From Kingdonia uniflora (lineage: Eukaryota; Streptophyta; Magnoliopsida; Ranunculales; Circaeasteraceae): a DNA stretch of 64,000 nt. Within the stretch, counting starts at the first letter, position 1. The number at the start of each line of letters is the position of its first letter. Where the stretch lies: contig JACGCM010002647.1 of assembly GCA_014058105.1 (NCBI GenBank), positions 1,426,001 to 1,490,000 of the forward strand. Reading direction: 5' to 3'. Shown here in pieces: positions 32,349 to 43,216 of this stretch. The notes beneath the pieces were generated by a model. The model searched no databases and was not told the origin of the DNA. It saw nothing but the letters and a program-made list of their open reading frames with translations. A program made the translations under genes and the position numbers.

Positions 32349-33012
32349 TCTTGAGAATTGAGGTAGTTAATCTCTCTTCTACGCCAAAAATGATAAGCGA
32401 AATAAGCCCAACAAGAAAATAATCAAGCAAGAACAATAAAGAACACAATAATTTCCCAAAGGAGGGAAGTAGAAAACTCTTATGGATAAAAAACCACTCC
32501 CCACGAACAATCCACTAAATCAAACAAGTTACACGATCTCTCCAAGCTTCTCAAGCTTTAATGGAGTCTCTCAAATTTTAGCTCTCTAGAATTAAATTTA
32601 CACAGAGAAAATATAGATTAACTAAATAGCCTAAGTTCTCTTTATATACTAGAGGACTAATTACAAGTAGAAATGAATCTCGAGGCAAACTCAATGTTAC
32701 AGACAATCTTCCAAGATAACCAACGTATATCTTATTCGAACGAGAGCCAAGCTCCTTCGAACAACTTTTATGATTAAAGGTTTCTAGCCCTGGAAAAATG
32801 TAACTTGTTTGAACGACATCCAAGCTCGTTTGAATGACATCCAAGCTCGTTCGAACAACTATGACGAACCAAGTTCCAAAATGTTAAAACAGAGATCTCG
32901 TTCGAACAAAATCCATTCTCATTCAAACGACTCGTTCGAACGACTTCCATTTTCGTTCGAACGACTTCCACAATTTCAGTTCTTTTTCGACAATTTGAAT
33001 TCGCACTCAACA
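32349..33012 (-). repeat. Cop-1 3' LTR (664 bp)
   Basis: Aligns with 36966-37553. The expected TG start has decayed to TC at 32349; it ends CTCAACA. It is 76 bp longer than its partner, mainly because of extra GTTCGAAC-containing repeats at about 32890-32970. Confidence 0.9.
32735..32970. repeat. Cluster of TTCGAA-centred palindromes in the Cop-1 LTR
   Basis: The motif TCGTTCGAACGA, or close variants, recurs at least seven times here and four or more times in 37340-37510. It lies upstream of the element's transcription start on the minus strand, in the U3 part of the LTR. Confidence 0.7.
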
Positions 33013-33023
33013 ATCTCCCACTT
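33013..33023 (-). other. Cop-1 polypurine tract
   Basis: AAGTGGGAGAT on the minus strand, abutting the 3' LTR; a usual plant copia sequence. Confidence 0.85.
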
Positions 33024-33085
33024 GAAATTGAATCTCGTAACCCATCTCTAGATCTCTAAATGAATTGATCGCACTACCCGTACCT

Positions 33086-36000
33086 TCAATCTTGAAGACC
33101 CACAAAAGTTATAGATGTCGTCAACTTCTGAAAAGTTGCCACCCACATAAACATATCGCCCGGATTCATATCAGTATGATTCATCACAAGCTTCAACACA
33201 CCGTCCTCAAGGAACGAGCGAATATAATGATACCGAATATCAATATGCTTGTCCTAGAGTAAAAAATGGAATTCTTCGTTAATTGTATAGCGTTTTGACT
33301 ATCACTATACACCTTAAGAGAAAATTGTTCTCTACCAAGCTCTTTCATCAACCCTTTAAGCCAAACTATATCCTTGCACGTTTTCGTAGCCGTAACATAT
33401 TCCGCCTTCGCCGTAGACAAAGCTACAATCTTCTGTAGCCTAAAAACCCATGTAACCGTACCGCTTCCCAATATAAATACACAACTACTAGTGTTCTTTC
33501 GCCTATTAATGTTACCAGCTATATCAGAATCAACAAAACCCTGTAAGCATATCTGAGAAGCCCCATAGCATAATGTCATATCTTAAGTTCCCTTTAGATA
33601 CCTCAGTATCCATTTCACAGCTCTCTAATACTCATTGCCTAGATTACTCATATACCTACTAACAACTCCCACTGCTTGGGCAATATCTGGTCTTGTACAC
33701 ATCATAACGTACATTAGGCTACCAACTGCAGATTGATAAGGAACCTTCCGCATCTTATCATGATCCTTCTGCGTCTTTGGACAATAATCCGTTGATAATT
33801 TAAAGTAACCTCCCAATAGTGTACTATTAACTTTAAAACCATTCATATTAAATTACTTAAGTACTTTGCCGATGTACTCAACTTGAGGTAACTTCAATTC
33901 TCTCCGCTTTCTGTCCCTTGTAATACTCATACCAAGAACTTGTTTTGCGGCACCCAAGTCCTTCAAAGAAAACTCTTGGGATAACTGTTCCTTCAACTTG
34001 ACAATCTCTCCCATGTCAGCACTTGCTACCAACATATCATATGTATACATAAGTAGAATAATATACTAGTTCCCCATATTTTTGATAAAATAGCAGTGAT
34101 CCGCATTGCTCTTCGAATAACAATTTTTGGGCAAGAATTTCTCAAACTTCAAATACCACTGTCTTGGCGCTTGTTTCAAACCATATAAGCTCTTCGTGAG
34201 CCTACACACAAGATCTTCTTTCCCTTTAACCAAATACCATTTTCACTACTTCATATAAATTTATTTATCAAGGTTACCATGAAGAAATGTTGTCTTGACA
34301 TCAAGTTGCTCACGATGAAAATATTCAACTTTAACTATATTCATTACAACCTGAATAGTAGACATCTTCACAACAGGAGCAAAGATCTCACCAAAATAAA
34401 TGCCTTTTTTCTGCTAAAAGCCCTTTACCACAAATCTAGCCTTGAATCTCCTTGAATCGTCAAATTCCTATTTTATTCTATATACCCACTTGTTGTGAAG
34501 TGTTCTCTTCCCTTTTGGTAACCGAACTAAGTCCTAAGTTCGATTTACTGATAATGACTGCATCCCATCATCCATAGCAAGCTCCCACTTGCTTTTGGCT
34601 TCCACATCTAAAGCTTCCTTATAACTTTTTGGTTCACCACTATCCGTAAGTAACAAGTAATTTAGGGAGTTAATGTACCTAGCCGGAACTCATGAAATTC
34701 CCGGCTCCTTTCGAAGTAATATTGGAATGTCTAGATCATTAGGTTCCTTACCTTGATCTGGTGTATCGGACTTAGCCGCGACTTCTTCATCAACCTCTCG
34801 AGAGGGTTTAAATTCAATATCGGCACTTTCCAATGCTTCACTTTGATTCTTTTTACCGGGTACTTTGAAGTCTTTATACAAAACTTTCTCATTGAATGTA
34901 ACGTTACGTCTCTGGATAACTTTCTGATTCTTTGCATCCCAAAATCGGTACCCAAACTCATCACCACCGTATCCAATAAATATGTACTTCGTTGACTTTG
35001 CATCTATCTTTGTCCTTGTATCTGAATTATCAAGCACATATTAGGTACAACCAAAAATATGCAAGTGAGAAAGGTTTACCTCTTTACTAGTCCATGCTTT
35101 TTCAGGAAGTCCAAAGTCCAAAGCCGTTAAAGGCCCGTTGTTAATCAAGTAGACTGCCGTACTAACCGCATCCGCCCAAAGACATTTTGGCAATCTAGTA
35201 TTGAGTCTTATACTCCTTACTCTTTCGCTTATTGTTCGGTTCATGCGTTTTGCAATACCATTTTGTTGTGGCGTTCTAGGAATAGTCTTATGTCTCCTAA
35301 TTCTGTTTGATATGCAAAAGTCTTAAAACTTGTCGCTATAGTATTTTCCCCCATTATCCGACCTGAGACACTTCAGTTTCATACCAATTTCATTTTTAGC
35401 TAGAGCCCTCTATCTCTTGAATTTATTGAACACATCTGACTTATTCTTTACGAAGTAGACCCACAGTTTATGAGTAGCATCATCAATGAAAGTAATGTAA
35501 TAATGAGAACCACCAAGAGAAGACACCTTGGTTGGCCCCCAAACATCTGTATCTCCAAGATCCATCTTTCTAGGTTACCTTGATCTTCCTGTTATCTTGA
35601 AACTACCTTTTTCTGCTTTGCAAGAACACACTCTTCACAAAACTTGAGACCAACCTCATCAAGACCCTCTAGCTTTCCCTTAGCTACCATCATCTTCATC
35701 CTCTTTTTACTTATGTAAATGTGTAATTTCTGCCATGTCCTTGTATTAATCCCCGGAGTGGCCGTACAAATAGTGGAAATTGTACTTTGTATTGTATACA
35801 ATGTTCCTTATCTTAAGCCTTGAGATACTACCATAGCTCCCATTTTAACCTTCCAGAAGGTTATACCAAAGGTGATTAGATATCCGTCATCATCTGCCAA
35901 TTTGCTAACCGATATAAGGTTACGCCCCAATTTGGGTGCAAGTCGTACATTCTGTAAAACCAATGTTCCCCCTGAAGGTAATATCAACCTAGCATTTCTC

Positions 36001-36921
36001 TTTTCAGTAATATAGCATGCACTCTTATCTGCAAGAAAGACCGTACCGAAGTCCCCTTTAACAATATTGGTTAGGAAACCTATGTTTGCAGTAGCATAGA
36101 AAGAGGTACCCAAATTAACTATTTAAGATTCATAAACATCGTCACACGAAAGTAGTAGAGCCTCGTCAGAGCTAACCTCCTCAGTAATGTTTATTGTATC
36201 TTTTTCCTCATCATCTTTCTTAGAAGAAGAGTTACAATCTCGCCTGAAGTAACCCTTCTTTCCACAAGTCCAGAACGTGCTGGGCGGCTTAGACTTTCTT
36301 CATGACTGTGATCAGCCCATTCCATATTTCGAAGAGACTGTGATCAGTGACCCTCTTTTGTAAGATCCCCCTCTTTCCTCAACATTCAACACAATGTCAT
36401 TTGAACTCGAAGAGGATTTAGATGTTTTACTCCTATTCTCTTCACTCATAATCAAAGAGACTATAGTGTCAAATTTAATGTCTTCCTTCCTCAATGAATT
36501 GCTTATAGCTGTAATGAACCCTTCCCAGCTCTCTGGCATCTGCTTTAGAAGACCCCACACTCTCACCTCCTCGGTAAAAGTAATTTTCATAAATTCTAGT
36601 TGAGCATGAATGGTATTGAACTCACTGATATGAGCTTGCACACTACCATTATCCTTCATCTTCAAAGTAAACAAGCGCCATAAAAGATGTACCTTATTTG
36701 CCCCGGACGGTTCTAAGTACATAGCGCACAAAGTCTTAATCAAACCCTTTGTTATCGTAACTTTGGAGATCATGTGTATCGTAATCTGCTGGCTTCATCT
36801 CAACTTTACCCAGTGATAAATCAAGATCCTTCTGATCGAGATAATATTTTATCTACATCTTCCATACTCTAAAATTAGATTTATTAAACTTCGTGATTTT
36901 CAACTTTTCCTGATCGGCCAT
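33086..36921 (-). pseudogene. Cop-1 gag-pol polyprotein (degenerate)
   Basis: Starts MADQEKLKITKFNKSNFRVW at 36921. Copia gag core at 36312-36773 (AHISEFNTIHAQLEFM). The zinc knuckle reads TFWTCGKKGYFRRDC, so two of four CCHC ligands are gone. Protease-region remnant: LISVSKLADDDGY. Pre-integrase part: LKFCEECVLAKQKKV. Integrase end: KYIFIGYGGDEFGYRFWD. RT at about 33850-34600, where the usual YVDD reads YTYD. RNase H at 33110-33580 (GFVDSDIAGNINRRKNTSS, STAKAEYVTATKTCKD). It ends near 33086 after NHTDMNPGDMF. Stops and frameshifts throughout. Confidence 0.9.
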
Positions 36922-36947
36922 CGCTCTTCACCATATAAGCCCTGTAA

Positions 36948-36963
36948 CCTGGCCCTGATACCA
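36948..36963 (-). other. Cop-1 primer-binding site
   Basis: TGGTATCAGGGCCAGG on the minus strand, two bases inside the 5' LTR. It matches the initiator-methionine tRNA type of PBS (TGGTATCAGAGC) with one change. Confidence 0.9.
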
Positions 36964-36965
36964 AT

Positions 36966-37553
36966 TGTTAATAATTGAGATAGCTAATCTTTCTTCTATG
37001 CTAAGAACGGTATGCGAAATAAGCCTAACAATGGAACAATCAAGCAAGAACAATAAAGAACACAAGAATTTCCAAGACGAGGGAAGTGGAAAACCCTTAC
37101 GGATAAAAAACCACTCCCCGCAAACAATCCACTAAATCAAACTAGTTACGCGATCTCTTTAAGCTTCTCAAGCTTTAATGGAGTCTCTCAAATTCTAGCT
37201 CTCTAGAATTAAACTTACTCAGAGAAAAGATAGATTAACTAAATAACCTGTGTCCTCTTTATAAACTGGAGGACTAATTACAAGTATAAATGGATCTCGA
37301 AGCAAACTCAACGTCACAGACGATCTTCCAAGACAACTAACGTATATCTCGTTCGAACGAAAGCCAAACTCGCTCAAACAACTTTTACGATAAAAGGGTT
37401 CCATCCCTAGAAACATGTAACTCGTTCGAATGACATCTAAGCTCGTTCGAACGACTTTGATGAACCAAGTTCCAAAACGCAAAAATAGAGATCTCGTTCG
37501 AACGATTTCGACAATTTCATTTCTTCTTCGACAATTTGAATTCACACTCAACA
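36966..37553 (-). repeat. Cop-1 5' LTR (588 bp)
   Basis: Plus-strand ends TGTTAATAATTGAG and CACTCAACA. It shares with the 3' LTR the GTGGTTTTTTATCC block and the GTTCGAAC palindromes. Confidence 0.92.
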
Positions 37554-37558
37554 AAATT
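37554..37558. repeat. Target-site duplication of Cop-1, right copy
   Basis: AAATT, one mismatch to 32344-32348. Confidence 0.6.
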
Positions 37559-38439
37559 TATAAGAGTTTTAAAGCAATGCATATTCTTTTCATATAAAAT
37601 ACAAATGGAAAAACCAAATAGCATTGAGTCGAATATGAAACGTAATCGATAGAAAAATAAAATAACTTCGCAAAACTATATTGATGTACCTTGGATCACC
37701 ACAGCTGGTGGAAAGATACAAGAGAACCCTCAAACACTTATAGCTCTTTGGAGATCACCCTAGCATTTCTTCATTCAACTTATATCATGAGTATTTTCAT
37801 GGCGGAGTAACACATTTCTTTTGATGCTTTGGCAAAACTTTATCTAGTATCTGCAAAAGTACACAATTTGGTTCATCTACTGCTAACGGTCATGATCAAC
37901 AAAAGTTGATTTTTGCCAGAAAATAGCTCGAAGATGGCCGTACCTTAGTTGACCACAACATCCTGAAGGAAAATCATCGAAATCGTTAAAACAACATATC
38001 TGAACTTTAATTAAGAACCAAATTGATTTTGAAGCCCTCAGATTCAAATCAAACTCGAAACCCTCATCAATTGAAATCAAAGTCGAAACCCTTAAATTTC
38101 ATATCGAAATCAGTTTAAATCGATAAGATGCTGCTGCGGTGCAAAGTAGGTCGATGAGTTGTTTTTTGTTAAAGGGTTCAAGAAGCTTTGTTAGATCTTC
38201 ATCTTTGACTTTGTCATTGTTTCTTTGATCGTTGCTATTGTTTCTTTTGGAGGTTTTGGGGCTTTATGGTGTACCTAGAAGAAGAGGACTAGAAGAGGTA
38301 ATTTGTGAAGGGGAGTGGAGGGCTTATATTGGCTTTATAATTAACGGTTAGGATCAATTCTTTTGGCATTTAATTTTGGTTATATAATCTTAAACCTTTA
38401 ATCCACATCTACACAAAAAATAACGTAGTAATTGACGGT

Positions 38440-38566
38440 GTTGCCTCGTACCAAATGTTGAGGTTTTTCATTATAAATAGAGATATTTTACATGACTATT
38501 GGCATTTGCGGTTGTGCCTCATACCAAATGTTGAGGCCTTTCTTTATTAATAGATATATTTTACAT
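38440..38566 (+). repeat. Local duplication, about 54-bp units
   Basis: Two copies of GCCTCRTACCAAATGTTGAG leading to ATATTTTACAT, at 38440-38493 and 38512-38566. Confidence 0.75.
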
Positions 38567-38575
38567 CACAGATAA

Positions 38576-38705
38576 TTTTCACTTATTACCGCCAAAAGTA
38601 CAAGAAAACAGTCTTCATGACGCCAAAAGCATAATACTATGATTTTCACTTGTTACCGCCAAAAGTACAAGAAAACAATCTTCATGAAGCCGAAGACATA
38701 ATACT
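38576..38705 (+). repeat. Local duplication, about 63-bp units
   Basis: Two copies of TTTTCACTTRTTACCGCC, leading to CATAATACT, at 38576-38638 and 38643-38705. Confidence 0.8.
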
Positions 38706-39514
38706 CTTATAGGGGGAAACTAAAGTAACATGAATCACATGAAATCCCTAATGTTTTTCTTTAAAATTTTATCAGTCTGCAATAACAATCAATCATTTGC
38801 GAAAAAGGTATAAACCTTTTTAAGAGTATTTTGAAGAATTTAAGAAAAATCCATTGTTAGTTACTGTGAGATAAGAATAGCCCATTAACAAACAAAGCAG
38901 TCATGATAGACAAGGGGAAGGACCCTCAGAGCAGTGGTGTGGTCGGTATTGTAGCGTTTAACCATTGTTGTACGAACGATCGTCTCTACTTCATGACATG
39001 AATTTTGGTAGTAATCGTACTCGATGAGGTCATTCGGTAGCAATGGAATTACAAATTTCCTTGCGGAGGGGAGAGTGAGGGAGACGGTGATGAAACCGTA
39101 AGAAGAACTCCAATCGTCATTGTTAATGAAGGAATTTAGAAAGAGAAAATGAGAAATCTAGAGAGAAAAAGTTAGGATTGAAACTCCCACTAAAATCATC
39201 AAACATTTCCTCTATTTCAAACTGAGTTGAAACTCCCCGTATAAGGATTTGCTCTATTTCATTGTCTATGTCTTCTCTCTCTCCGTGCATAGCAATTTGG
39301 TCAAACCTAAGTCTTCATCATCACTGTGATCTTCATCCCAATCCATAATCCACAATACGATTGAGAAGCTTTAGTTAGCTGAAAAGTACGAAGAACACCA
39401 ATTGATTGGGAAAATAAAATTTTCAATTGCTTAAAAATGAGTAATTACAATGAATCAATCCAAAACCCTAGGCTCTTCCTCAGAACTTTTTCTAGATCTA
39501 ATATCCTAACAATG

Positions 39515-39655
39515 CCTAGCCTTGCCCCATTTATAAGGGTTACAAGTTCTTAGTTAGAATAGGACTTGGTTACAAGTTCCTAGTCCTAATAGGACTTGCC
39601 TAGCCTTGCCCCTTTTATAAGGGTTACAAGTTTCAAGCTACAATAGGACTTACCT
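39515..39655 (+). repeat. Local duplication with TATA-like core
   Basis: CCTAGCCTTGCCCC, then TTTATAAGGGTTACAAGTT, occurs at 39515 and 39599. Shorter GTTACAAGTTCCTAG and AATAGGACTT pieces lie between. It could be an LTR remnant, but no partner was found. Confidence 0.55.
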
Positions 39656-39953
39656 AGATCCTCCTTGATCAACCCAAACTAAAATAATACAATGACTGCA
39701 GATGTTCTTAAACACTTCTGTAGATAGATAAACAATTTTAGTTTAATCGTTTGTTATGAATCATGCCCAGTCTACGTGAGGTTTGTGAGATGTCATTGGT
39801 TATGAAATCTCATTTAGAGCATCTCCAGTAGTTGGGTGTGAGCTAGCAGTGGGTGATAATCTTTATTTGAGGAAAATTACAATGAAGTGCTAAATTTTTT
39901 GAGAAAAGAAATTATAGTATAATTATTTTTTTTCATCTTAATTCTAAATAGAA

Positions 39954-40012
39954 GTTGCTCAATTGGTTAAGAATTTTGGCATTAATCATTTTGCCTGAGG
40001 TTTAATTCTTGG
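39954..40012 (+). repeat. tRNA-like (SINE-type) segment
   Basis: GTTGCTCAATTGGTTAAG resembles an A box and GGTTTAATTC a B box, spaced as in a tRNA. Neither element ends nor target duplication were found. Confidence 0.35.
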
Positions 40013-40535
40013 TAAGCTATTTAATTTATATATTTTTCTTTCATTTTCCATGAAGTTAGTATTTCAATTAAACTACTATAATAAGAAAATAAAAAAAATA
40101 AAAAAACTCAATTATTAACCAAGATTAGGTTTTAATTTGATATCTAGTAACCTAAACAAAAAATTCCCTTAAACCCATTCTGCTTAACTTTTACCCCCAC
40201 CGCCCTAAACCTCAAATCCTAGCTCGACTCCTGGATACAAGTTTATGGCAACATTGGTGCTCGAGCTTCAGTCGCACACCATCTCATAGTAAACTAGTGT
40301 ACTTCCGTTGTTGCTCTCTATCGAAAATACAAAAAATTGATCCAATCAATCAAGCTTAGGAAATGATTTTACAATTTGCATACTTCAAATATAAAAATGT
40401 CACTGGTAAGATTAGATAACCAAAGAAGAAAGTGTAAAATAAGAAATTAACTTAATTTATTCTTCTTCATCTATGGTGTTTATATACACAAAATACATGT
40501 AACAACCATATGATAAGGGAAGGAGAATTCCACAC

Positions 40536-41119
40536 TGTAATGGCCTAATTCTGTAGCTCAAAATTAGCTCTTACACCAAATGTACCTGTTATAAAAATTA
40601 ATGTAAAGTAAGAAATGGCACAAGTGATTTAGCATGGAAAACCTTTAAATAGATAAAAAACCATGACCTCGATTTGAGGGTTCTAGTATTATTAACTTTT
40701 ATTGCTTGAGGCTGATATCTTATTACAAGTGATCTCTCGAACTATAAATACTTGATCTTGAAATAAGAAGTTTTCTGGTGCTTAGAATCTAGAAATTCCT
40801 GTGTTAGAATTTATAAAATTTAGGTTTTTTCTGAGTCACAATCTCCTCTGGAACTTTTTTTTTATATAGACCTTACCCGCGGCTCGTTATCGTGTTGAAG
40901 CACCTTCTCCGAATAATAAAGTAAGTGGTAGTTGACTGTGTAACTATTTAGTTCGTGAGAGACAGGTGACTTTTACTTTTTTATATTTTCTGTAGTACTA
41001 GATTCACATTCTTTATCAGTTCGTGGTCTAGGTGGCAATGTTGACTGTTCATGTCATATGTAGAATGCGTGAGTCTAATGCTTTGGTAGTTCAAGTTTGG
41101 ACTAGGTCAAAGGGTTCCA
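40536..41119 (-). repeat. Tat-3 3' LTR
   Basis: Plus-strand start TGTAATGGCC, end GGGTTCCA. It aligns in reverse complement with the Tat-1 LTRs, including the CTAGTCCAAA region. The partner LTR is outside the window. Confidence 0.88.
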
Positions 41120-41130
41120 ATCACCCCCTC
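41120..41130 (-). other. Tat-3 polypurine tract
   Basis: GAGGGGGTGAT on the minus strand, abutting the LTR. Confidence 0.8.
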
Positions 41131-41380
41131 GCAACTGAAGGCATGAGTGGCTTTGGTTGTGAAAGAACCTGTAGATTATTGGTGTTAGAAGTTGAAAAGA
41201 TATGATGTATTAATGCAGATTTGACTGGTTCGGTACTCGATATTTATTTATGGACAGATGTATCTGGCATTTATGATGATGGAAAGGATTGATATATTTG
41301 ACGCTTGGGGTTCTGAGAGTGGTTCTGCTTTCAATGATGACTACTTTAGAAATGTACCTGCACATTAAATGTGAGTTTAA

Positions 41381-41388
41381 TATAAATA
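41381..41388 (+). promoter_or_regulatory. TATA box of Tat-3 antisense ORF1
   Basis: TATAAATA, 75 bp upstream of the ORF1 ATG, as in Tat-1. Confidence 0.6.
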
Positions 41389-41455
41389 GTACTTTTACCA
41401 AGGCTTCTATCAAAGTACTCTGCTGTATAATATTCTCTATATTCTCTGAGTGATA

Positions 41456-41959
41456 ATGGTGAAGACCCGGTGAATGGTATATGAAGAGAGAGTGTCTGCT
41501 GAAATACAGAGATTGAAGTTGTGATAGCTTGGGGACCAATCTCTGGAGATGCCCACGCCTATTCCCGTACCGCCGACTTACCATGGGATTTCAGAAGACG
41601 ATACAGTTGAAGCCGAAGATGACTTTTACCATATGTGGAGATTTTATTATGATATTCTAACAGGTGAGCAGCGTTGGAGATGCATTTGCATCCTTGCAGA
41701 GGACAAGATTGAGGCGACAGATGTAGGGGCCAACATATATGCAAGGCATTACTACTGGTATCCTGCGAGGGACTAGGTTTTAAGGTAGAACCTCCTTTTA
41801 CCTCTACCAATTCTCTCAGTTGGTGGGGGTTATAGAGGAGGAGGAAGATGGTGGTGGAGGAGGAAGATAGAGATTGAAAGTCTTGCCCATACACAATCAT
41901 TATCTATTGGTGTGAAGAAAGCCCTCGTGCGGAGGGTTGGTTCAAGCACGACACCATAG
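41456..41959 (+). pseudogene. Tat-3 antisense ORF1 with Gly/Arg-rich tail
   Basis: One frame runs from ATG 41456 to TAG 41959 with a few stops. One is TGA at codon 6, where Tat-1 has CGA; two are TAG, the first where Tat-1 has TGG. It reads MVKTR, then GDQSLEMPTPIPVPPTYHG, an acidic EDDTVEAEDDFYHMWRF block, LAEDKIEATDVG, and in the same frame the tail VGGGYRGGGRWWWRRK and THTQSLSIGVKKALVRRVG. The frame is shared with Tat-1 and Tat-4. Function unknown; an RGG-like tail would fit nucleic-acid binding (inference). Confidence 0.65.
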
Positions 41960-42648
41960 CTTTCTTAGTTTCTTGAGGAACTAAATGGTATGAAGGAGGG
42001 ACCGAGATCAGTGATTTACAATACCAACTTTGCTTCAGAAGATTCTCGGAATGAAACAGCACTGAAAACTGACATGTAACCTGTAGAATGATCTGTAACA
42101 GTATCTGAAAGACTTGTTATCTATAAAGTATTTTGTAATTGATATTCGAGCTAATGAAAAAAAATTTGTTCAAACTCTGTGTTAATAGATAAAATTAGCT
42201 ATTTTTATTGAAATCGAGCTAGAAGAAGTATATATATGTATGTTAGAGGACGAAAATTTAATATTGGAAGTTAAACTAAAACATTAAGTTTTGTTTAGTC
42301 AAACTATGGAAAATATATGTGAATACATGTGAAAAATAAGTTTATGTAAATATGTAAATGTGTAAAAATATGTATCAAATTGAATAAATTATAGAATCAT
42401 GGGGGGAGAATATCTTTATAGAATATGCATAAATTGAAAACTCGAGCTTATGGATATCTCGCTTGGAAATGCTGCATAGGGGGAAAGATTGTGAGGAGTA
42501 GGTCGAAACGTAAGTTGACGAATCCAAAGAGGTCGATGTGTACAGATAAGTTCAAATATCTTTCTATCATGATCTTAGGGTTCTCAGTTATGGAAAAATA
42601 TATTATAATATATGGAATGTGAGGTATTTAAAGTGGTCTTAAAATGTG
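41960..42648 (+). other. Inter-ORF region of Tat-3
   Basis: Between antisense ORF1 and the ORF2 promoter. The stretch about 42360-42550 is conserved in Tat-1 (14160-14340) but no consistent frame was found; it may be a 3' untranslated or leader sequence. Confidence 0.4.
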
Positions 42649-42656
42649 TATAAATA
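42649..42656 (+). promoter_or_regulatory. TATA box of Tat-3 antisense ORF2
   Basis: TATAAATA, 47 bp upstream of the ORF2 ATG at 42696. Confidence 0.55.
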
Positions 42657-42695
42657 TGAGGGAAATGTGATGCAAAGAGGATGAAGAAAGAGAAT

Positions 42696-42995
42696 ATGAT
42701 GAAGACTCGCTCTGAGAGAGTTTGTCATGCTGTTGAGGGATGATTGTCGATAAAGATTGTAGAAGTGAGGGAGAGGATTTTTGGGTTGTTCGATTACGAT
42801 TCTAACTTGCCTGAATCTGAAATGCAATTTGAAGGCTTGGATGTGAGAGAGAAGAAACTTAAGATCGGGCGTCATTTTTACTATGAGATATTCCATGAAG
42901 TGATTCTGGAACCTGCAGATCAAAAAGAGGTCGTAAGGCAAATTACTGAGGAAGAGGTCGAGGAAGAAGATTTGAAGATTGATGGGGCAAACTAA
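42696..42995 (+). pseudogene. Tat-3 antisense ORF2
   Basis: 100 codons with a single in-frame TGA near the start: MMKTRSERVCHAVEG, stop, then EVRERIFGLFDYDSNLPESE, IGRHFYYEIFHEVILEP and an acidic end EEEVEEEDLKIDGAN. The RHFYxEIFxExxxEP core is kept in Tat-1, and partly in Tat-4 (YARYFYESFFRVFI). Function unknown. Confidence 0.65.
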
Positions 42996-43208
42996 TTAGG
43001 TCTGGCTCTCCAGGATATCTGGGATATTTTATATGTAATTATATGTGAGGGAATGAACTGAATGAGGTCAAATAACTGTAATTGGAATGTATGTAGAATG
43101 TTTTGCTTGAATATATTCTTGTATTGTTGTAAATGCTGTTTTGAACTGTTGTGAATAAAAAACTTAAATTTTGAAATGCGATATTGTTGTAAATGACGTC
43201 AATAGTTT

Positions 43209-43216
43209 TATAAGTT
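43209..43216 (+). promoter_or_regulatory. TATA box of Tat-3 antisense ORF3
   Basis: TATAAGTT, 104 bp upstream of the ORF3 ATG at 43313. Confidence 0.5.

Larger units (their letters stand above)
32349..37553 (-). mobile_element. Cop-1: Ty1/copia LTR retrotransposon
   Basis: A 5,205-bp element on the minus strand: LTRs at 36966-37553 (5') and 32349-33012 (3'), a PBS matching the initiator-Met tRNA type (TGGTATCAGGGCCAGG), polypurine tract AAGTGGGAGAT, and a near-perfect target duplication. The polyprotein order is gag, integrase, RT, RNase H, which defines Ty1/copia. Many stops; inactive. Confidence 0.93.
37559..40535. other. Spacer between Cop-1 and Tat-3
   Basis: About 3 kb without a supported gene. 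It contains short local duplications (38440-38566, 38576-38705, 39515-39655) and a tRNA-like stretch (39954-40012). The sequence GAGCATCTCCAGTAG at 39836 resembles the start of some plant MITEs, but no matching end was found. Confidence 0.5.

Noticed and set aside
32735..32970. Heat-shock elements in the Cop-1 LTR, as in heat-activated copia elements
   Set aside because: TTC and GAA are adjacent here; heat-shock elements need a two-base gap (TTCnnGAA).
39836..40100. MITE starting GAGCATCTCCAGTAG
   Set aside because: No inverted end or target duplication could be found.
41785..41819. 35-bp GT..AG stretch in ORF1 as an intron
   Set aside because: Far below the minimum for plant introns, and the ORF1 frame continues through it in Tat-3 and Tat-4.
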